A stretch of 64,000 nt of DNA, taken from assembly GCA_009377495.1 (NCBI GenBank), contig WHTZ01000031.1:1-64000 (forward strand). The letters are read 5' to 3'. Each line of letters begins with the position of its first letter. Position 1 is the stretch's first letter. This stretch comes from Luteitalea sp. GTDB lineage: Bacteria > Acidobacteriota > Vicinamibacteria > Vicinamibacterales > Vicinamibacteraceae. The position numbers and the translations under genes are program-made. Below the pieces are notes generated by a model. That model was not told where the DNA came from and searched no databases. It saw only the letters and a program-made list of their open reading frames with translations. Positions 1-9,819 of this stretch are shown here, piece after piece.

Positions 1-18
1 GCTAGCCAGCACTGGCTT

Positions 19-41
19 GTCGGGTCCCGACGGGACCCGAC
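19..41. terminator. 23-nt palindrome downstream of the first TonB receptor
   Basis: A perfect 11-bp inverted repeat with a single central base (GTCGGGTCCCG / CGGGACCCGAC). It lies about 40 nt beyond the stop codon of the minus-strand receptor gene. No T-run follows on either strand, so it is not a canonical intrinsic terminator. It could be a 3' mRNA-protecting hairpin or half of a repetitive palindrome. The shorter dyad GCCAG/CTGGC at 5-16 adjoins it. Confidence 0.4.
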
Positions 42-46
42 CGGGG

Positions 47-71
47 CGAAGGCGGGCAGGCCGCGCGCTAC
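47..71 (-). repeat. Half copy of repeat family A
   Basis: This 25-bp stretch is the reverse complement of the left end of the full family A element at 11336-11360, with one mismatch. It ends 11 nt from the stop codon of the adjacent receptor gene, almost the same placement as the full element behind the second receptor (10 nt). It looks like a truncated copy. Confidence 0.6.
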
Positions 72-82
72 GTACTCGTATC

Positions 83-3000
83 TCAAAACGCGAACCGTAG
101 ACCAAGCTGTACGCGGCGTGGGGCACCTGGGCTGCGGATCTTCATGAAGTTCGAGTCCGTGAAGCCAGTAACCGGGTTGCCCCATCGCGTGTGGTTCAGG
201 ACATTGGCCGACTCCGCGCGGAGCTCCATCCGATATCGGCCCACGGTGAACGCCCGAAACAGCGAGAAGTCGAGGTTCCACTGAGAGGGACCGCGCAGGA
301 AGTTGCGGCCGGTGTTGCCCCACGCGTTCCCCGGCTGCTCGAAGGCCGACGGATCGAGCCAGACCTCGTCCGGTCCAGCCTCGTCGGCAACACGAACGAT
401 CTCGCCGACCTGCATGGTGGTCTGCGCGCCGCCCCGCTGGTCCAGGTCGGTGTTGTCGCCGCCGATGCCGAACGGTGTTCCGGAGAACGCGCTGAAGATG
501 CCGCTCGCCTGCCAACCCTTCACGAGCTGCGAGACGGCACCGCTGCCGTCCTGGCCGAAGGGGAGCTCGTACAGGAAGCCCATCTGGAAGACGTGGGTTC
601 GGTCGAAGCCCGCGCGTGCATAGTTGCGGTCGAACTGCGACGGCTGGTTCCACGACACGCCTTGCCAGCCGTCGTCGTCTGCCATGTTCATGGACTTGCC
701 CCAGGTGTAGGCGCCCTTGAGCAGCAAGCCATTGCTGAACGGCCGATCGATCTGTAGCTGCAGCGCGTGATAGCGGCTCTCCAGGATGGAGCCCCAGTCC
801 TGCAGTCCTGCGGTACCCACTTGTTCGAAGAACTGGCGGCCCGCATTCCCGCCGCCGGCGTCGGCCCAGTTCAGATCGATGTAGCCGTAGCCACCGTCGG
901 TCCGCGTGCCGACATACGAGAGCGCGGCCGAGATGTTACCCGGCAAGCGGCGCTCCAGGGTCACGTTCCACTGCTGCGTTCGGGATCGTTCGACGTTGTT
1001 CGGATCGGGTGTCCGCATCGTGACGCCGCTTGGCAGCGCGACGCGACCGGTGCTGACGTCCGGAAGAGGGATCTCCGGAATGCCATCGGCAAGCTGGAAG
1101 TACTGGAAGCTTTCCGCCGCATCGCTGAACGGGATCACGAGCGGGTAGAACCCGCGCATAGGACGTGACCACGGCAGCGGGTTGTACGTCATGCCGTAAC
1201 CGGATCGGAACACGGTGTCCTCGTTGAGCCGATACGCCAGCCCGACGCGCGGCGCGAAGAGGGTCTTGCTCACGTTGATGTCAAGACCGGTCGGCACGTC
1301 ACCCACGCCGCCGAGCAGCACGTCGAACGTGTCGAAGTCGAGGCGCTCGATGCCACGATTCTCGCGCGTCATCAGCGGGTAGTACTCATAGCGGAGGCCG
1401 GCGTTGACCGTCAGCTTGTCGCTGACCTGCCACCGATCCTGTGCGTAGAAGGCGTACTGGTTCTCACGGCCCGACATCTCCTCGAACTGCAGGCTCTTGT
1501 TGAAGGAGCTATTCAAGCCGAGCAGGAACGCTGCGTAGCCGTTGTAGCCCACGGAGTCGTACCCAGGGGTGCCCGTGGTGTTTCCTGAAAAGCCAAACCC
1601 GCCGCGCGGTCCGTTGCCCTGCTCGGGCTGCCAGTGATTCAACTGGTGCCGCACGAAATCGAACCCGAAGCGGAGCTCGTGCCGGGCCGCGAGCTTCGTC
1701 AGGTTGGCGGTGACGGTATAGCTCCGTTCGTAACGCTCCAGCGGGAGCCAACCGGACGGGTTGCCGATGCTGCTGAACGCGCCGACGTCGAAGAGCGGGA
1801 TGCCACCCTGGCGTGGATCGGAGCCATTAGTGCCGGGAATCCCGAACACGTCGGTGCCCCAGTTCTCGGCGTGGTCTGCACCGATCACCGTCTGATCCTG
1901 CCGGTTGAACCCGACGTTGCCGTCGAGCAGCAGCGACGGGCTGAGCGTCCAGGTATGGCCAAACGTGCCGACGTAGACCTTGGTGTCGCCCAGACCGCCT
2001 CCGTCCAAGTTAATCTGGAACTGATCTTCCACCTCGGCGCGCATCGTCGAGAACTTGCCCCAGATCTGGTGGCTGGAGCTGCGGTTCCAGTTGATCTTCA
2101 CGTCGTAGTTATCGCGGTCCGCGCGGGGGAAGCGCGGAACCTCGGCGTTGGCCGTCAGACCTTCGTCCTCCACGAAGCGATTCGGTTCGGGATAGAGCTC
2201 CTGGATGGTCTTGGAGAGGTCGCTGATCCGATCGGCGGGAATCGTGAGGTTCGGGAACTCCTCCCGGCCGGAACCGTCCGGATTCCCGGTGGCCGGATCG
2301 AAGAGCTGGAGGTCCGGCTGGAGGAGCAGCCCTTCGCGAAAGTCACCGTTGCGCATCCGCTCGGTCGGTACCGTGTAACGGTCGAACCGACTGTTACGCT
2401 CGCGGTTGCCTTCCCACGATCCGAAGAAGAACAGCTTGTTCTGTTTGATCGGTCCGCCGACTGTGCCGCCCATGATGGAGATGCTTCCGTCGAGCTTCTC
2501 GGCATCGAAGAAACTTCGTGCGTTCAGCTCGTCCTGCGAGCGGAAGTAGAAGGCGGAGCCCTTGACCTCGTTGGTGCCCGACTTGGTGATGACCGTAACC
2601 GCCGCGCCCATCGCCATGCCCTGAGCGGCGTCGAAGTTGTTCGTGCTGATGTTGACCGTGTCGATTGTCTCTGCCGGCTGCACGTAGCCCACGTGATGTG
2701 GCAGCCAGATGTTGACGCTGGTCGCGCCGTCCAGGCGCGTGTTGTTGTTGTTCGGGTTCGTTCCGTTCACCTGCGTCCGAAGCGCGCGACCCGGCGTGTC
2801 GACCTGGGCGTTTTGGAACTGCGCCGGCATGGCGCCGGGCACCAGGTTGATGAGACTCTGATAGTTCCGGTACTGGTTCAGCGGCAGGTTGACGATCTCG
2901 GTTGACTTCAGATCCGTGTGCAGGTCTGCCTTCTCTGTCTGGAGCAACGACGCCTCGGAGGCCACGGTCACGGTCTCTTCGAGGCCGCCCACGTCGAGCG

Positions 3001-3343
3001 TCACGTCGACGCGGCGCACGGTATTGACCGTGATGGGGACGCTGGTCCGCACGAACTCCTTGAAGCCCTCGAGCACGACGTTCACGTCGTAGGGGCCGGT
3101 CTGGGCGTTCGTGATCGAATAGTCACCGCTTTCGTTGCTCACGGTTTCGAGCACGAGACCGGTATTCGTATTGGTTGCGGTGACGGTTGCGCCCGGCACC
3201 GCGGCACCGGAGCTATCCCGCACCGTGCCGACCAGACCACCGTAGAGAACCTGGGCGTCGAGCGCCGGGGACCACAGGCTGATCGCACCGGTTATAACCA
3301 ATGCGGTCGTCCCGACTCTCGCGACTGTGTTGGGTCGCCTCAC
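83..3343 (-). CDS. TonB-dependent receptor, Oar-like, with carboxypeptidase-regulatory domain (receptor 1)
   Basis: Outer-membrane receptor of about 1086 aa for energised import of a large or scarce ligand, substrate unknown. A signal peptide (~1-30, ending LDA before QVLYG) is followed by a carboxypeptidase-regulatory-like beta-sandwich (~33-115, VGTVRDSSGAAVPGATVT), a plug domain with the 'VITKSGTN' region, and a long beta-barrel closing on a terminal Phe (GLRFAF), typical of barrel proteins inserted by the BAM machinery. I chose the GTG at 3343 because GGAGG lies 6 nt upstream and the signal peptide starts there; the frame stays open further upstream without such support. The next gene upstream is a clear paralogue with the same domain order. 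No SusD-like partner is nearby, so it is Oar-like rather than a Bacteroidetes SusCD pair. Confidence 0.9.
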   Translation of the reverse strand: MRRPNTVARVGTTALVITGAISLWSPALDAQVLYGGLVGTVRDSSGAAVPGATVTATNTNTGLVLETVSNESGDYSITNAQTGPYDVNVVLEGFKEFVRTSVPITVNTVRRVDVTLDVGGLEETVTVASEASLLQTEKADLHTDLKSTEIVNLPLNQYRNYQSLINLVPGAMPAQFQNAQVDTPGRALRTQVNGTNPNNNNTRLDGATSVNIWLPHHVGYVQPAETIDTVNISTNNFDAAQGMAMGAAVTVITKSGTNEVKGSAFYFRSQDELNARSFFDAEKLDGSISIMGGTVGGPIKQNKLFFFGSWEGNRERNSRFDRYTVPTERMRNGDFREGLLLQPDLQLFDPATGNPDGSGREEFPNLTIPADRISDLSKTIQELYPEPNRFVEDEGLTANAEVPRFPRADRDNYDVKINWNRSSSHQIWGKFSTMRAEVEDQFQINLDGGGLGDTKVYVGTFGHTWTLSPSLLLDGNVGFNRQDQTVIGADHAENWGTDVFGIPGTNGSDPRQGGIPLFDVGAFSSIGNPSGWLPLERYERSYTVTANLTKLAARHELRFGFDFVRHQLNHWQPEQGNGPRGGFGFSGNTTGTPGYDSVGYNGYAAFLLGLNSSFNKSLQFEEMSGRENQYAFYAQDRWQVSDKLTVNAGLRYEYYPLMTRENRGIERLDFDTFDVLLGGVGDVPTGLDINVSKTLFAPRVGLAYRLNEDTVFRSGYGMTYNPLPWSRPMRGFYPLVIPFSDAAESFQYFQLADGIPEIPLPDVSTGRVALPSGVTMRTPDPNNVERSRTQQWNVTLERRLPGNISAALSYVGTRTDGGYGYIDLNWADAGGGNAGRQFFEQVGTAGLQDWGSILESRYHALQLQIDRPFSNGLLLKGAYTWGKSMNMADDDGWQGVSWNQPSQFDRNYARAGFDRTHVFQMGFLYELPFGQDGSGAVSQLVKGWQASGIFSAFSGTPFGIGGDNTDLDQRGGAQTTMQVGEIVRVADEAGPDEVWLDPSAFEQPGNAWGNTGRNFLRGPSQWNLDFSLFRAFTVGRYRMELRAESANVLNHTRWGNPVTGFTDSNFMKIRSPGAPRRVQLGLRFAF

Positions 3344-3732
3344 ACCATACCTCCATGTCACGCCACCAGGGCGGTGGCAAATCACAAGCCCGCCCGTCAC
3401 CAAACGCTCTACGCGAGCACAACACCGAGCGCTACGATGCGGTCTGACGACGGGGGACACGCAGCCGAAAATGGCTGAGCACTAAGAAGATAGTCCCGTG
3501 CCCGTGTCTGTGTCAACGGCTACGGATGCCACGCTGTCACCCACGCGCGGCACCATCTGGCGAGCCTGCGCTCGACCCGGGCACGGTAAGGATGCGAAAT
3601 CTTCGGGCATCAAGGGAATGAGGGGGTGCGTAGTACGCGTAGCGAGGGGCCTGACCGCCTCCGCCAAGGTTACGGCGAGTCCGCCGAAGCGCGAAGCGCG
3701 AAGGCGGAAGGCCCCTCGCTACACATCCTGTC
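3344..3732. other. Intergenic region between the two tandem receptors
   Basis: This 389-bp gap holds the leader and presumed promoter of receptor 1 on its left part and the full family A repeat (3639-3722) next to the stop codon of receptor 2. Short open frames on both strands here have no ribosome binding site or recognisable product. I see no other gene. Confidence 0.6.
3639..3722. repeat. Repeat family A, REP/BIME-like palindrome
   Basis: An 84-bp imperfect palindrome bounded by perfect 13-bp arms GTAGCGAGGGGCC and GGCCCCTCGCTAC. An inner dyad is built from CCGCC and GGCGG blocks around a GCGAAGCGCGAAGGCGG core. Related copies lie at 11336-11420 and, inverted, at 20520-20597. Each end carries a GTAG tag, the tetranucleotide known to border REP elements moved by RAYT transposases. 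It ends 10 nt from the stop codon of receptor 2. Confidence 0.8.
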
Positions 3733-6700
3733 TCAGAAGCTGAACCTCAACCCGAGGCGGATCGTCCGGGGACTAACCTGCGTGTTGAAGATCTGCATGA
3801 ACTGAGCAGCGGTGACACTGTGTGTCGCGTCGCCGACGCCAACTGTGCCTGTTGTGCCGTGTGCCGGTGTACCAAACACCGGGTGATTGAAGACGTTGAA
3901 TGCCTCGGCGCGGAGCTCGAGCCGACGGGTGCTGCCCATGGGGAAGCTCCGGAAGAGCGACAGGTCGGTGTTCCAGCCTCCGGGGCCACGGACCGAGCTG
4001 CGGCCACTATCGCCGAAGACCTCGCCCTCTGGTTGCGCCCAGGCACTCGTCTCGTAGTAGGGACCGTCGTCACCGATCGCGCCGGTGACCGTCGGTTCCG
4101 CCACCTGATTAGCCGTCTGCCAGTTGCCCGGCATGTCAATCGATGTGGCGGCATCGGCCGTCACGGTGAACGGTACGCCTGTGTAGGCGAAGAAGAGCCC
4201 ATTGACCTGCCAGCCGTGGGCGAGCGCCTTGGTGATCCCGGTGGCGTCCTTGGCGAACGGCAGCTCGTAGAGGAAGCCGAGCTGAAACACGTGCGTCCGA
4301 TCGAAGGGCTGCAGGGCGTAGTTGCGATCGAGCTGGCTCGGCGCGTTCCAGGGTAGGCCCACCCAACCGTCCTCGCCGTTGGTAGTTTCGCCCATCGACT
4401 TCGACCAGGTGTAGGCGCCCTTGAGAAGGAAACCGTTGCGGAACGGCCGATTGACGGCCACCTGCAGGGCGTGGTACTCGGTGCTCACGCGCGGGCCCCA
4501 GCTCTTGAGGTCGCGATTGCGGCCGAACTCATCGAACAATGGCCGGCTCTCATTACCGCCGCCTGGCGTTTCGGACGCGTTGATGTCGAGGTCGGCAAAG
4601 CCGTCGGTGCCCTTGGTGCCGACGTAGGCGAGATCCACCGACACGTCTGCCGGAAGCCGCCGCTCGATGGCCACGTTCCACGACTGGATGTAGCCACGGG
4701 AGAGGTCGGACTCGGGCGTCCGCATGTCGACGCTCGGTGGCAGCGGGACGCGCCCGGTGCTCAGATCGGGCCCGACAGTCTCCGGAATGCCGTCCTCGAG
4801 CGTCGTGGCCCAGGTCCACGCGGTGTCTCGGTCGAAATCGCTCCCGATGGTCAGCGGATAGAAGCCGCGGAGAGGCCGGGCGAAGGGTAGCGGATTGTAG
4901 GTAACCCCGTAGCCCGTTCGGAAGACGGTGTCTTGGTCGAGACGGTAGACGAACCCGAGGCGCGGCGCAAAGAGCCCACTGCTCACGTTGATGCCGAGAT
5001 CGTCCGGATTACCCCCCACGCCGCCGAGCAAGACTTCCATCGTGTCGAGATCCAACCGCTCGATGCCGCGGTCGGCGCGGGTCATCAGCGGATAGTACTC
5101 GTAGCGGAGCCCGAGGTTGAGCGTCATCCTGTCGTTCAGTTGCCACCGGTCGTTGATGTACAGCGCGTGCTGCCACTCTCGCACCGTCATCAGCTCGAAC
5201 TGGATGCTCTTGGCAGCGACGCTGGAGAGCCCGAGGAGGAACGCCGCATACTCGTTGTAGAAGTTCGGCGTCTGGGCCCCGCTGGCGTTCAAGCCGGTGA
5301 TATCCCCTGCGAACGCGAACCTGCCGCGCGGATTGGCGACCTCTGGTTGCCAGTGATCCAGATACAGGTAGTTGCCCGAGTATCCGAAGCGCAGCTCGTG
5401 GTCCCGCGCCACCTTCGTCAGGTTCGTGGTGATGGCGTAGGTTCGCTCGTCGCGGAAGAGGGGGTTCCAGCCGGCGTTGTTCCCCAGGTCGGTGAAGCCG
5501 CCGTCGGCGAAGTCGAACTGCGGGAACCCGGAGTATCTCTCATCGTTCGCGAACTGGCCGCTGCCGCCGTTCGTGCCGGGGATGCCGAGGACGTCCCGTC
5601 CGAAGAAACCCAGCTCGAAGTCCGATGCCGCGACCTGTTGGTCTTGGCGAGAGAAGCCAAACGTCGAGTCGAGCACGAGCGTCGGGCTGAGCGTCCACGT
5701 GTGGCCAAACGTCGTCTGGTAGACCTTGGTATCGCCGTTACCGCTGCCGTCCACGCCCAGGTAGAACAAGTTGCCGACCGTCGCGTTCATCTGGCTGTAC
5801 TTGCCCCAGATTTGGTGAGACGAGCTGCGGTTCCAGTTGATCTTGACGTCGAAGTTGTTGCGGTCGACGGTCGTGTCGTTCTCGCGTAGATAGTTCCGTG
5901 TCGCGTCGTCCTCATTGTCCCCCGCATTCGGAAGCGGGTAGAAATCGAGGAGCTGCTCGGCGACGGGGTTGATCCGATCAGCGGGAATCACATTGTTCGC
6001 GAACGGCTGGCGGCCCGTGCCATCAGCGTTGCCCGTGAGCGGGTCGTAGATGGTCTGCGCGCTGCCGTCCTCGTTTCTCGCGTTGCCGAAATCGCCACCG
6101 CGCAGCGCCGTCGTCGGAACGCTCAAGAAATCGAATGCTGTGCTTCGCTCGAAGAACCCCTCGTAGGACCCGAAGAAGAACAGCTTGTTCGTCAGGATAG
6201 GGCCGCCGAGTGTGCCGCCGACGATGTTGCGGTCGATCGGCAGCTTCTCGGGATCGAAAAAGTCTCTGGCGTTCAAGCTTTCATTGTTGAAGAACTCGAA
6301 GGCCGAGCCGGAGAGCTGGTTCGTTCCCGACTTGGTGAGCACCGTGATGGCGGCACCGCCGGCTTGACCCTGTTCGGCGCTGAAGCTGCTGGTCGAGATG
6401 TTCACCGTGTCAATGGTCTCGGCGGGCGAGACGTACATGACGTGATGGGGCAGCCAGAGGTTGACGTTCGTCGCGCCGTCGGTCTTCGTCGCATTGTTAT
6501 TGGGATTCTGACCGTTGACGAACGTCCGCAACGAGCGGGCCGGCGAGTCGGTGAGCGCATTCTGCTCGGTGGCCGGCGTTGCACCGGGCACCAGGTTCAT
6601 GAGGCTCTGGTAGCTTCGATAGGCTGGCAGCGGAAGGTCCGTGACCTCCTTCGCTTTCAGCTCGGTGTGCACGTCGGCCCGGTCGGTCTGCAACAACGCC

Positions 6701-7089
6701 GCCTCGGATGCCACCGTGATGGTTTCCGCAAGCTCGCCGATCTCCAGCGTCGCGTCGACACGACTGATGGTGTTGGCGGTGATGGGGACTCCCGTGCGAA
6801 CGAACTCCCTGAAGCCTTGTAGCTCCACCTTGACGTCATAGGGGCCGGGCAGGACGTTCGCAATGGTAAAGTTGCCAGCCTCGTTGGTGACTCCGGTCAG
6901 GACGAGGTTGGTCTCGGTGGCCGTGGCCGTCACGGTCGCGCCGGGCACAGCCGCGTCCGAGCTGTCCTTCACGGTACCAACGATGCTGCCGTACAAGACC
7001 TGGGCATCGAGCGACGGTGGCAGTAGCCACGTCGCCGCAACCAGCGCAAAGCCGGCGGCCAGGCGCATTCGCGAGCTGTTTGGGCTCAC
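3733..7089 (-). CDS. TonB-dependent receptor, Oar-like (receptor 2)
   Basis: Outer-membrane TonB-dependent transporter of about 1118 aa, paralogous to its downstream neighbour: both share the QVLYG signal-peptidase junction, the GTV(R/K)DSS..AVPGATVTAT regulatory-like domain, the LPL..YR(N/S)YQSL(I/M)NLVPGA plug segment and the 'APR(V/L)G..YRL..DTVFR(S/T)GYG' barrel region. The signal peptide lies near residues 10-30, and the barrel ends in Phe (GLRFSF). I chose the GTG at 7089 because GGAGG sits 4 nt upstream; an in-frame ATG seven codons later is an alternative. The two genes look like a tandem duplication that has since diverged. Ligand unknown. Confidence 0.9.
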   Translation of the reverse strand: MSPNSSRMRLAAGFALVAATWLLPPSLDAQVLYGSIVGTVKDSSDAAVPGATVTATATETNLVLTGVTNEAGNFTIANVLPGPYDVKVELQGFREFVRTGVPITANTISRVDATLEIGELAETITVASEAALLQTDRADVHTELKAKEVTDLPLPAYRSYQSLMNLVPGATPATEQNALTDSPARSLRTFVNGQNPNNNATKTDGATNVNLWLPHHVMYVSPAETIDTVNISTSSFSAEQGQAGGAAITVLTKSGTNQLSGSAFEFFNNESLNARDFFDPEKLPIDRNIVGGTLGGPILTNKLFFFGSYEGFFERSTAFDFLSVPTTALRGGDFGNARNEDGSAQTIYDPLTGNADGTGRQPFANNVIPADRINPVAEQLLDFYPLPNAGDNEDDATRNYLRENDTTVDRNNFDVKINWNRSSSHQIWGKYSQMNATVGNLFYLGVDGSGNGDTKVYQTTFGHTWTLSPTLVLDSTFGFSRQDQQVAASDFELGFFGRDVLGIPGTNGGSGQFANDERYSGFPQFDFADGGFTDLGNNAGWNPLFRDERTYAITTNLTKVARDHELRFGYSGNYLYLDHWQPEVANPRGRFAFAGDITGLNASGAQTPNFYNEYAAFLLGLSSVAAKSIQFELMTVREWQHALYINDRWQLNDRMTLNLGLRYEYYPLMTRADRGIERLDLDTMEVLLGGVGGNPDDLGINVSSGLFAPRLGFVYRLDQDTVFRTGYGVTYNPLPFARPLRGFYPLTIGSDFDRDTAWTWATTLEDGIPETVGPDLSTGRVPLPPSVDMRTPESDLSRGYIQSWNVAIERRLPADVSVDLAYVGTKGTDGFADLDINASETPGGGNESRPLFDEFGRNRDLKSWGPRVSTEYHALQVAVNRPFRNGFLLKGAYTWSKSMGETTNGEDGWVGLPWNAPSQLDRNYALQPFDRTHVFQLGFLYELPFAKDATGITKALAHGWQVNGLFFAYTGVPFTVTADAATSIDMPGNWQTANQVAEPTVTGAIGDDGPYYETSAWAQPEGEVFGDSGRSSVRGPGGWNTDLSLFRSFPMGSTRRLELRAEAFNVFNHPVFGTPAHGTTGTVGVGDATHSVTAAQFMQIFNTQVSPRTIRLGLRFSF

Positions 7090-7222
7090 TCTCCCTCCAA
7101 TCCCGGTAAAGGACCGAAGCCTCGCGCCTCGGTCCAAAAAGCGTTCAACGTTCCAATGGTATCGCGCGTGGGGGCACAGGCACGTACCGGCTATAACCAA
7201 CCTCGGCACACACTATTAACTT

Positions 7223-7251
7223 ACCTTACGGCCTGTATTTCGTACTGTCAA
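7223..7251 (-). promoter_or_regulatory. Candidate promoter for receptor 2
   Basis: On the minus strand a perfect TTGACA (7246-7251) is followed after 17 nt by TAAGGT (7223-7228), a weak -10 match. It would give a leader of roughly 125 nt. The surrounding 60 bp are visibly richer in A and T than their neighbourhood. Support is by eye only. Confidence 0.3.
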
Positions 7252-7307
7252 CGTGAACCGCGGGACGGCCGTGCGTAATGGAAATGAGTTCGCGGCCTCG
7301 CACCTTG

Positions 7308-8558
7308 TTACTGCTCGAGTCTGATGCCCACGGGCTCGGCGTAATCCTTCCAGAGGCGCTCGATCAGCGCCGGGTCGGGGGGGCCATCCATCACGACGAA
7401 GCGATAGCGGGCAGAGTACGGTGTCCCCGGATCAATCTGCATGTCACCCAGTTGCTGTGGTGCGAAGTTGAAGAACGGCTCGGTGGGGTGAATGCGCATG
7501 GGCTGCGGTGCGCGGACGTTGCTTGGATGACCCAATATGGCGATGCCGGTGAGCTTTCCATCGCTTCGGCCACCGATGTGACACCAGCGCGCGCGGGTGC
7601 CGTGGCCGTTCGATCGGGTTTTGGCCTCGGAGGTGAGAAAGAACGTATTCGCCCGCCCGTCCCAGGAACGGTGGCCACGGAAGCCGACGCCACCGTAGTG
7701 GTATTCCGGGAGCACGAGCGGAGCGCTACCCTGAAGGTCTTGTTGGATGTCGAGATCGAAGACGAAGAACGAGCCCTCGGCTCCGCGCCCCTGGCTGGAG
7801 TCTGGGTGCTGAGCGTTATACAGTCGCAGCGTCCAGCGTTCCGCCAGTACGATCTTCCGCTCGGGCGTGGTCAAGTCGACGTAGCGATGCTCGGCGCGCA
7901 GTCCCGCAACGATGTTGCCCGACCATCGCCTGTCGAGCGTGTGGAACTCCACCGTGCCCTTGCGGTCACCCATGTTCCAGAAATCTGGCGAGCGGCCCTC
8001 GTATGCCGTCTTCGTCCACGCCGTCCAAATGCCGTGGTGGTGCAAATGATTTGGTGGGTAGTCATCTGTGATGATTCGACCACTTGGCGTCCAGATCGGA
8101 TGGATGTAGCCACCGCGCAGAAGGATCGGTTCGATGTCCGGCCGCGGGAGCTCGCGGTTCCCGCCCACATAGCGCATGACCGGACGACCGTCCAACCAAA
8201 ACTGGAGCGCCTCGGCGCCACCATCGACCTCAATCGTTGGAGCGCGCAGACCCGACGCGGATGTGGGCTCCAGGCGATAGCGCCGCGTCGTGCCAGCCAT
8301 CAAGTGGCGTACGACGAACCATCCTTCGCCATCCTCGTCAACCTGCAATGGGGTGAGATCATTCGCAGCGTCGCGCAGCTGGAGGTCGACGCCGCTGATG
8401 CCCGCGGGCAGGGTGAAGTGCGCGACGCTTTCTCTTCGATCCGCACCTCCTGCGTCGACGGCGATCGTGGGGAGACGCTCAGGCTGGGCCTCGGACCGCC
8501 ACCCAGACCCGACAACGCTCGTGATCAGGCAGAGCAAAGCTGCGATCGATTTGGACAC
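7308..8558 (-). CDS. Secreted DUF6807 / PmoA-like family protein
   Basis: Exported protein of 416 aa in the family annotated as 'PmoA family' or DUF6807. These are beta-sandwich proteins found in carbohydrate gene clusters of Planctomycetes, Bacteroidetes and Acidobacteria; the name does not mean a methane monooxygenase. A signal peptide occupies ~1-25 (hydrophobic SIAALLCLITSVVGS). The family hallmark YPPNHLHHHG lies at ~167-176 and may bind metal, and WDGRANTFF..SEAK is a second conserved block. I chose the GTG at 8558 because GGGAG stands 7 nt upstream and the signal peptide begins there. It follows the MFS and OYE genes on the same strand and may be co-transcribed with them. Enzymatic role unproven. 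Confidence 0.8.
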   Translation of the reverse strand: MSKSIAALLCLITSVVGSGWRSEAQPERLPTIAVDAGGADRRESVAHFTLPAGISGVDLQLRDAANDLTPLQVDEDGEGWFVVRHLMAGTTRRYRLEPTSASGLRAPTIEVDGGAEALQFWLDGRPVMRYVGGNRELPRPDIEPILLRGGYIHPIWTPSGRIITDDYPPNHLHHHGIWTAWTKTAYEGRSPDFWNMGDRKGTVEFHTLDRRWSGNIVAGLRAEHRYVDLTTPERKIVLAERWTLRLYNAQHPDSSQGRGAEGSFFVFDLDIQQDLQGSAPLVLPEYHYGGVGFRGHRSWDGRANTFFLTSEAKTRSNGHGTRARWCHIGGRSDGKLTGIAILGHPSNVRAPQPMRIHPTEPFFNFAPQQLGDMQIDPGTPYSARYRFVVMDGPPDPALIERLWKDYAEPVGIRLEQ

Positions 8559-8613
8559 GTCGAGGCTCCCATGGTGAAGGGGCGACCTTTGCCCTCGCAC
8601 CTGTCTCCGCCCT

Positions 8614-9819
8614 TCACTCCTTTACCCCTTTACCCCTTCCCCTTGGCAACAGAGCCACGGCGGCTGCACCCACGGCCGCGAGCACGATCAGCACGAGAAA
8701 CCCCTGCGCGTAGCTTCCGGTGCGATCCCGAATGGCTGCAACGGCCATGGGCGCGAGCGCTTCCGCCGCGCCGTCGGCCGTGAGCACGATGCCCATCACG
8801 CGGCCGAGGACCGCGACGCCGAAGAGGTCGGCCGCCATGAGCGGGATGATCATGTAGTCGCCGCCCAGACCAATCCCAAACACGAGCGCGAACACGTAGA
8901 GCAGCACATACGACTCCGCGAAGAACAGCAGAGGAATGGCGCACGCCACGATCGAGTAAATCAGCAACATCACGTATTTGCGCACCCATCGGTCTGCGAG
9001 CCAGCCCATAAGCACTCGGCCGATGAGGCTCCCGACCAAGACAAGTGAGAGAAGGGGAGTGATCTCGAGTTGGCTGTACTCGAGATCCAGGCTCAGATAG
9101 AGCTTTAGATTCTGCATCGTCCCACCTACTGCGCCAATGGAGCACATGCTCGCGACGAGGAGCAGGTAGAACGGCCACGCGCGCAGGACCGGTGCGAAGC
9201 TGGGCGCGGGGTTGGGTGCTGGGGTGCCGGGTGCTGGGTGCGGTTTGTCTCTGACAAACCAGGCAAGCGGCATGGCGCAAGCGATGATCAACACGCCGAG
9301 GACCTGCAGCGCTTGTTGCCAGCCAAGATATGTGATGAGGAACAGCGCGAGGGGAGGGACGGCCGCACCGCCGACCCCGATCCCAAGGTACGCGAACCCC
9401 ATCGCCTTCCCGCGCGCGCGATCGAACCAGCGCGAGAGCAAGACCTGGTTTGGCAGCGGGCCACCGCAAACGTAGCCCAGGGCGTTGAAGAGATAGAAGA
9501 GGTAGAAGCCAGCGAGCGACGAGATGAAGCCCAGGCCAATCAGCGCGACGCCGGCCATGGCGATGCCCGCCAGCATGAGTCGCCGCGGACCGAAGCGATC
9601 GACCAGCCAGCCGGCCAAGAATCCAAAGAGCGGACCGACGATCAGCTTACTGTATGCGTTACCCGATGTGACCTGCGCGCGCGTCCAACCGAAATCACGC
9701 ACCATGAAATCGTAGAAGTAAGGGAGGCCGTACAGTGCGAGTCCGACGATGGAAAACAACGCAGCGAAGGCCGTGAACGCAACGTGAACCTGGGCGCGCG
9801 ACAGTGATGACGATGTCAT
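8614..9819 (-). CDS. Major facilitator superfamily transporter
   Basis: Inner-membrane secondary transporter of 401 aa with about twelve hydrophobic helices. The MFS motif-A-like loop between helices 2 and 3 reads [14 protein letters not shown], and a second copy in the C-terminal half reads [14 protein letters not shown]. It resembles oxalate/formate-antiporter-type or monocarboxylate MFS carriers in the FVxxYLGWQ region, but the substrate cannot be assigned. The ATG overlaps the stop of the upstream OYE gene (ATGA), which indicates translational coupling and so a shared function. The last residues (GRGKGVKE) and the stop are encoded by a GGGGTAAA tandem repeat, so the tail is probably not functional sequence. 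Confidence 0.85.
   Translation of the reverse strand: MTSSSLSRAQVHVAFTAFAALFSIVGLALYGLPYFYDFMVRDFGWTRAQVTSGNAYSKLIVGPLFGFLAGWLVDRFGPRRLMLAGIAMAGVALIGLGFISSLAGFYLFYLFNALGYVCGGPLPNQVLLSRWFDRARGKAMGFAYLGIGVGGAAVPPLALFLITYLGWQQALQVLGVLIIACAMPLAWFVRDKPHPAPGTPAPNPAPSFAPVLRAWPFYLLLVASMCSIGAVGGTMQNLKLYLSLDLEYSQLEITPLLSLVLVGSLIGRVLMGWLADRWVRKYVMLLIYSIVACAIPLLFFAESYVLLYVFALVFGIGLGGDYMIIPLMAADLFGVAVLGRVMGIVLTADGAAEALAPMAVAAIRDRTGSYAQGFLVLIVLAAVGAAAVALLPRGRGKGVKE
8615..8645. repeat. GGGGTAAA octamer tandem repeat
   Basis: On the minus strand a run of about three units (AAGGGGTAAAGGGGTAAAGG) spans the end of the MFS gene. The same octamer recurs at 51177-51205 and 58770-58799. It forms the terminal codons of the transporter gene. 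Confidence 0.7.

Noticed and set aside
1634-2905. Long open frame on the strand opposite receptor 1 (over 400 codons)
   Set aside because: It is antisense to a certain gene, has the Arg/Val/Asp-rich composition of a mirrored GC-rich coding strand, no ribosome binding site and no recognisable motif. Similar antisense frames at 4933-5889, 21850-23121, 25959-27410, 35933-37258 and 41081-42292 were rejected for the same reason.
7308-8558. Methane monooxygenase subunit suggested by the 'PmoA' name
   Set aside because: The sequence is a secreted soluble beta-rich protein with NHLHHHG, not a multi-helix membrane monooxygenase; the family name is misleading.
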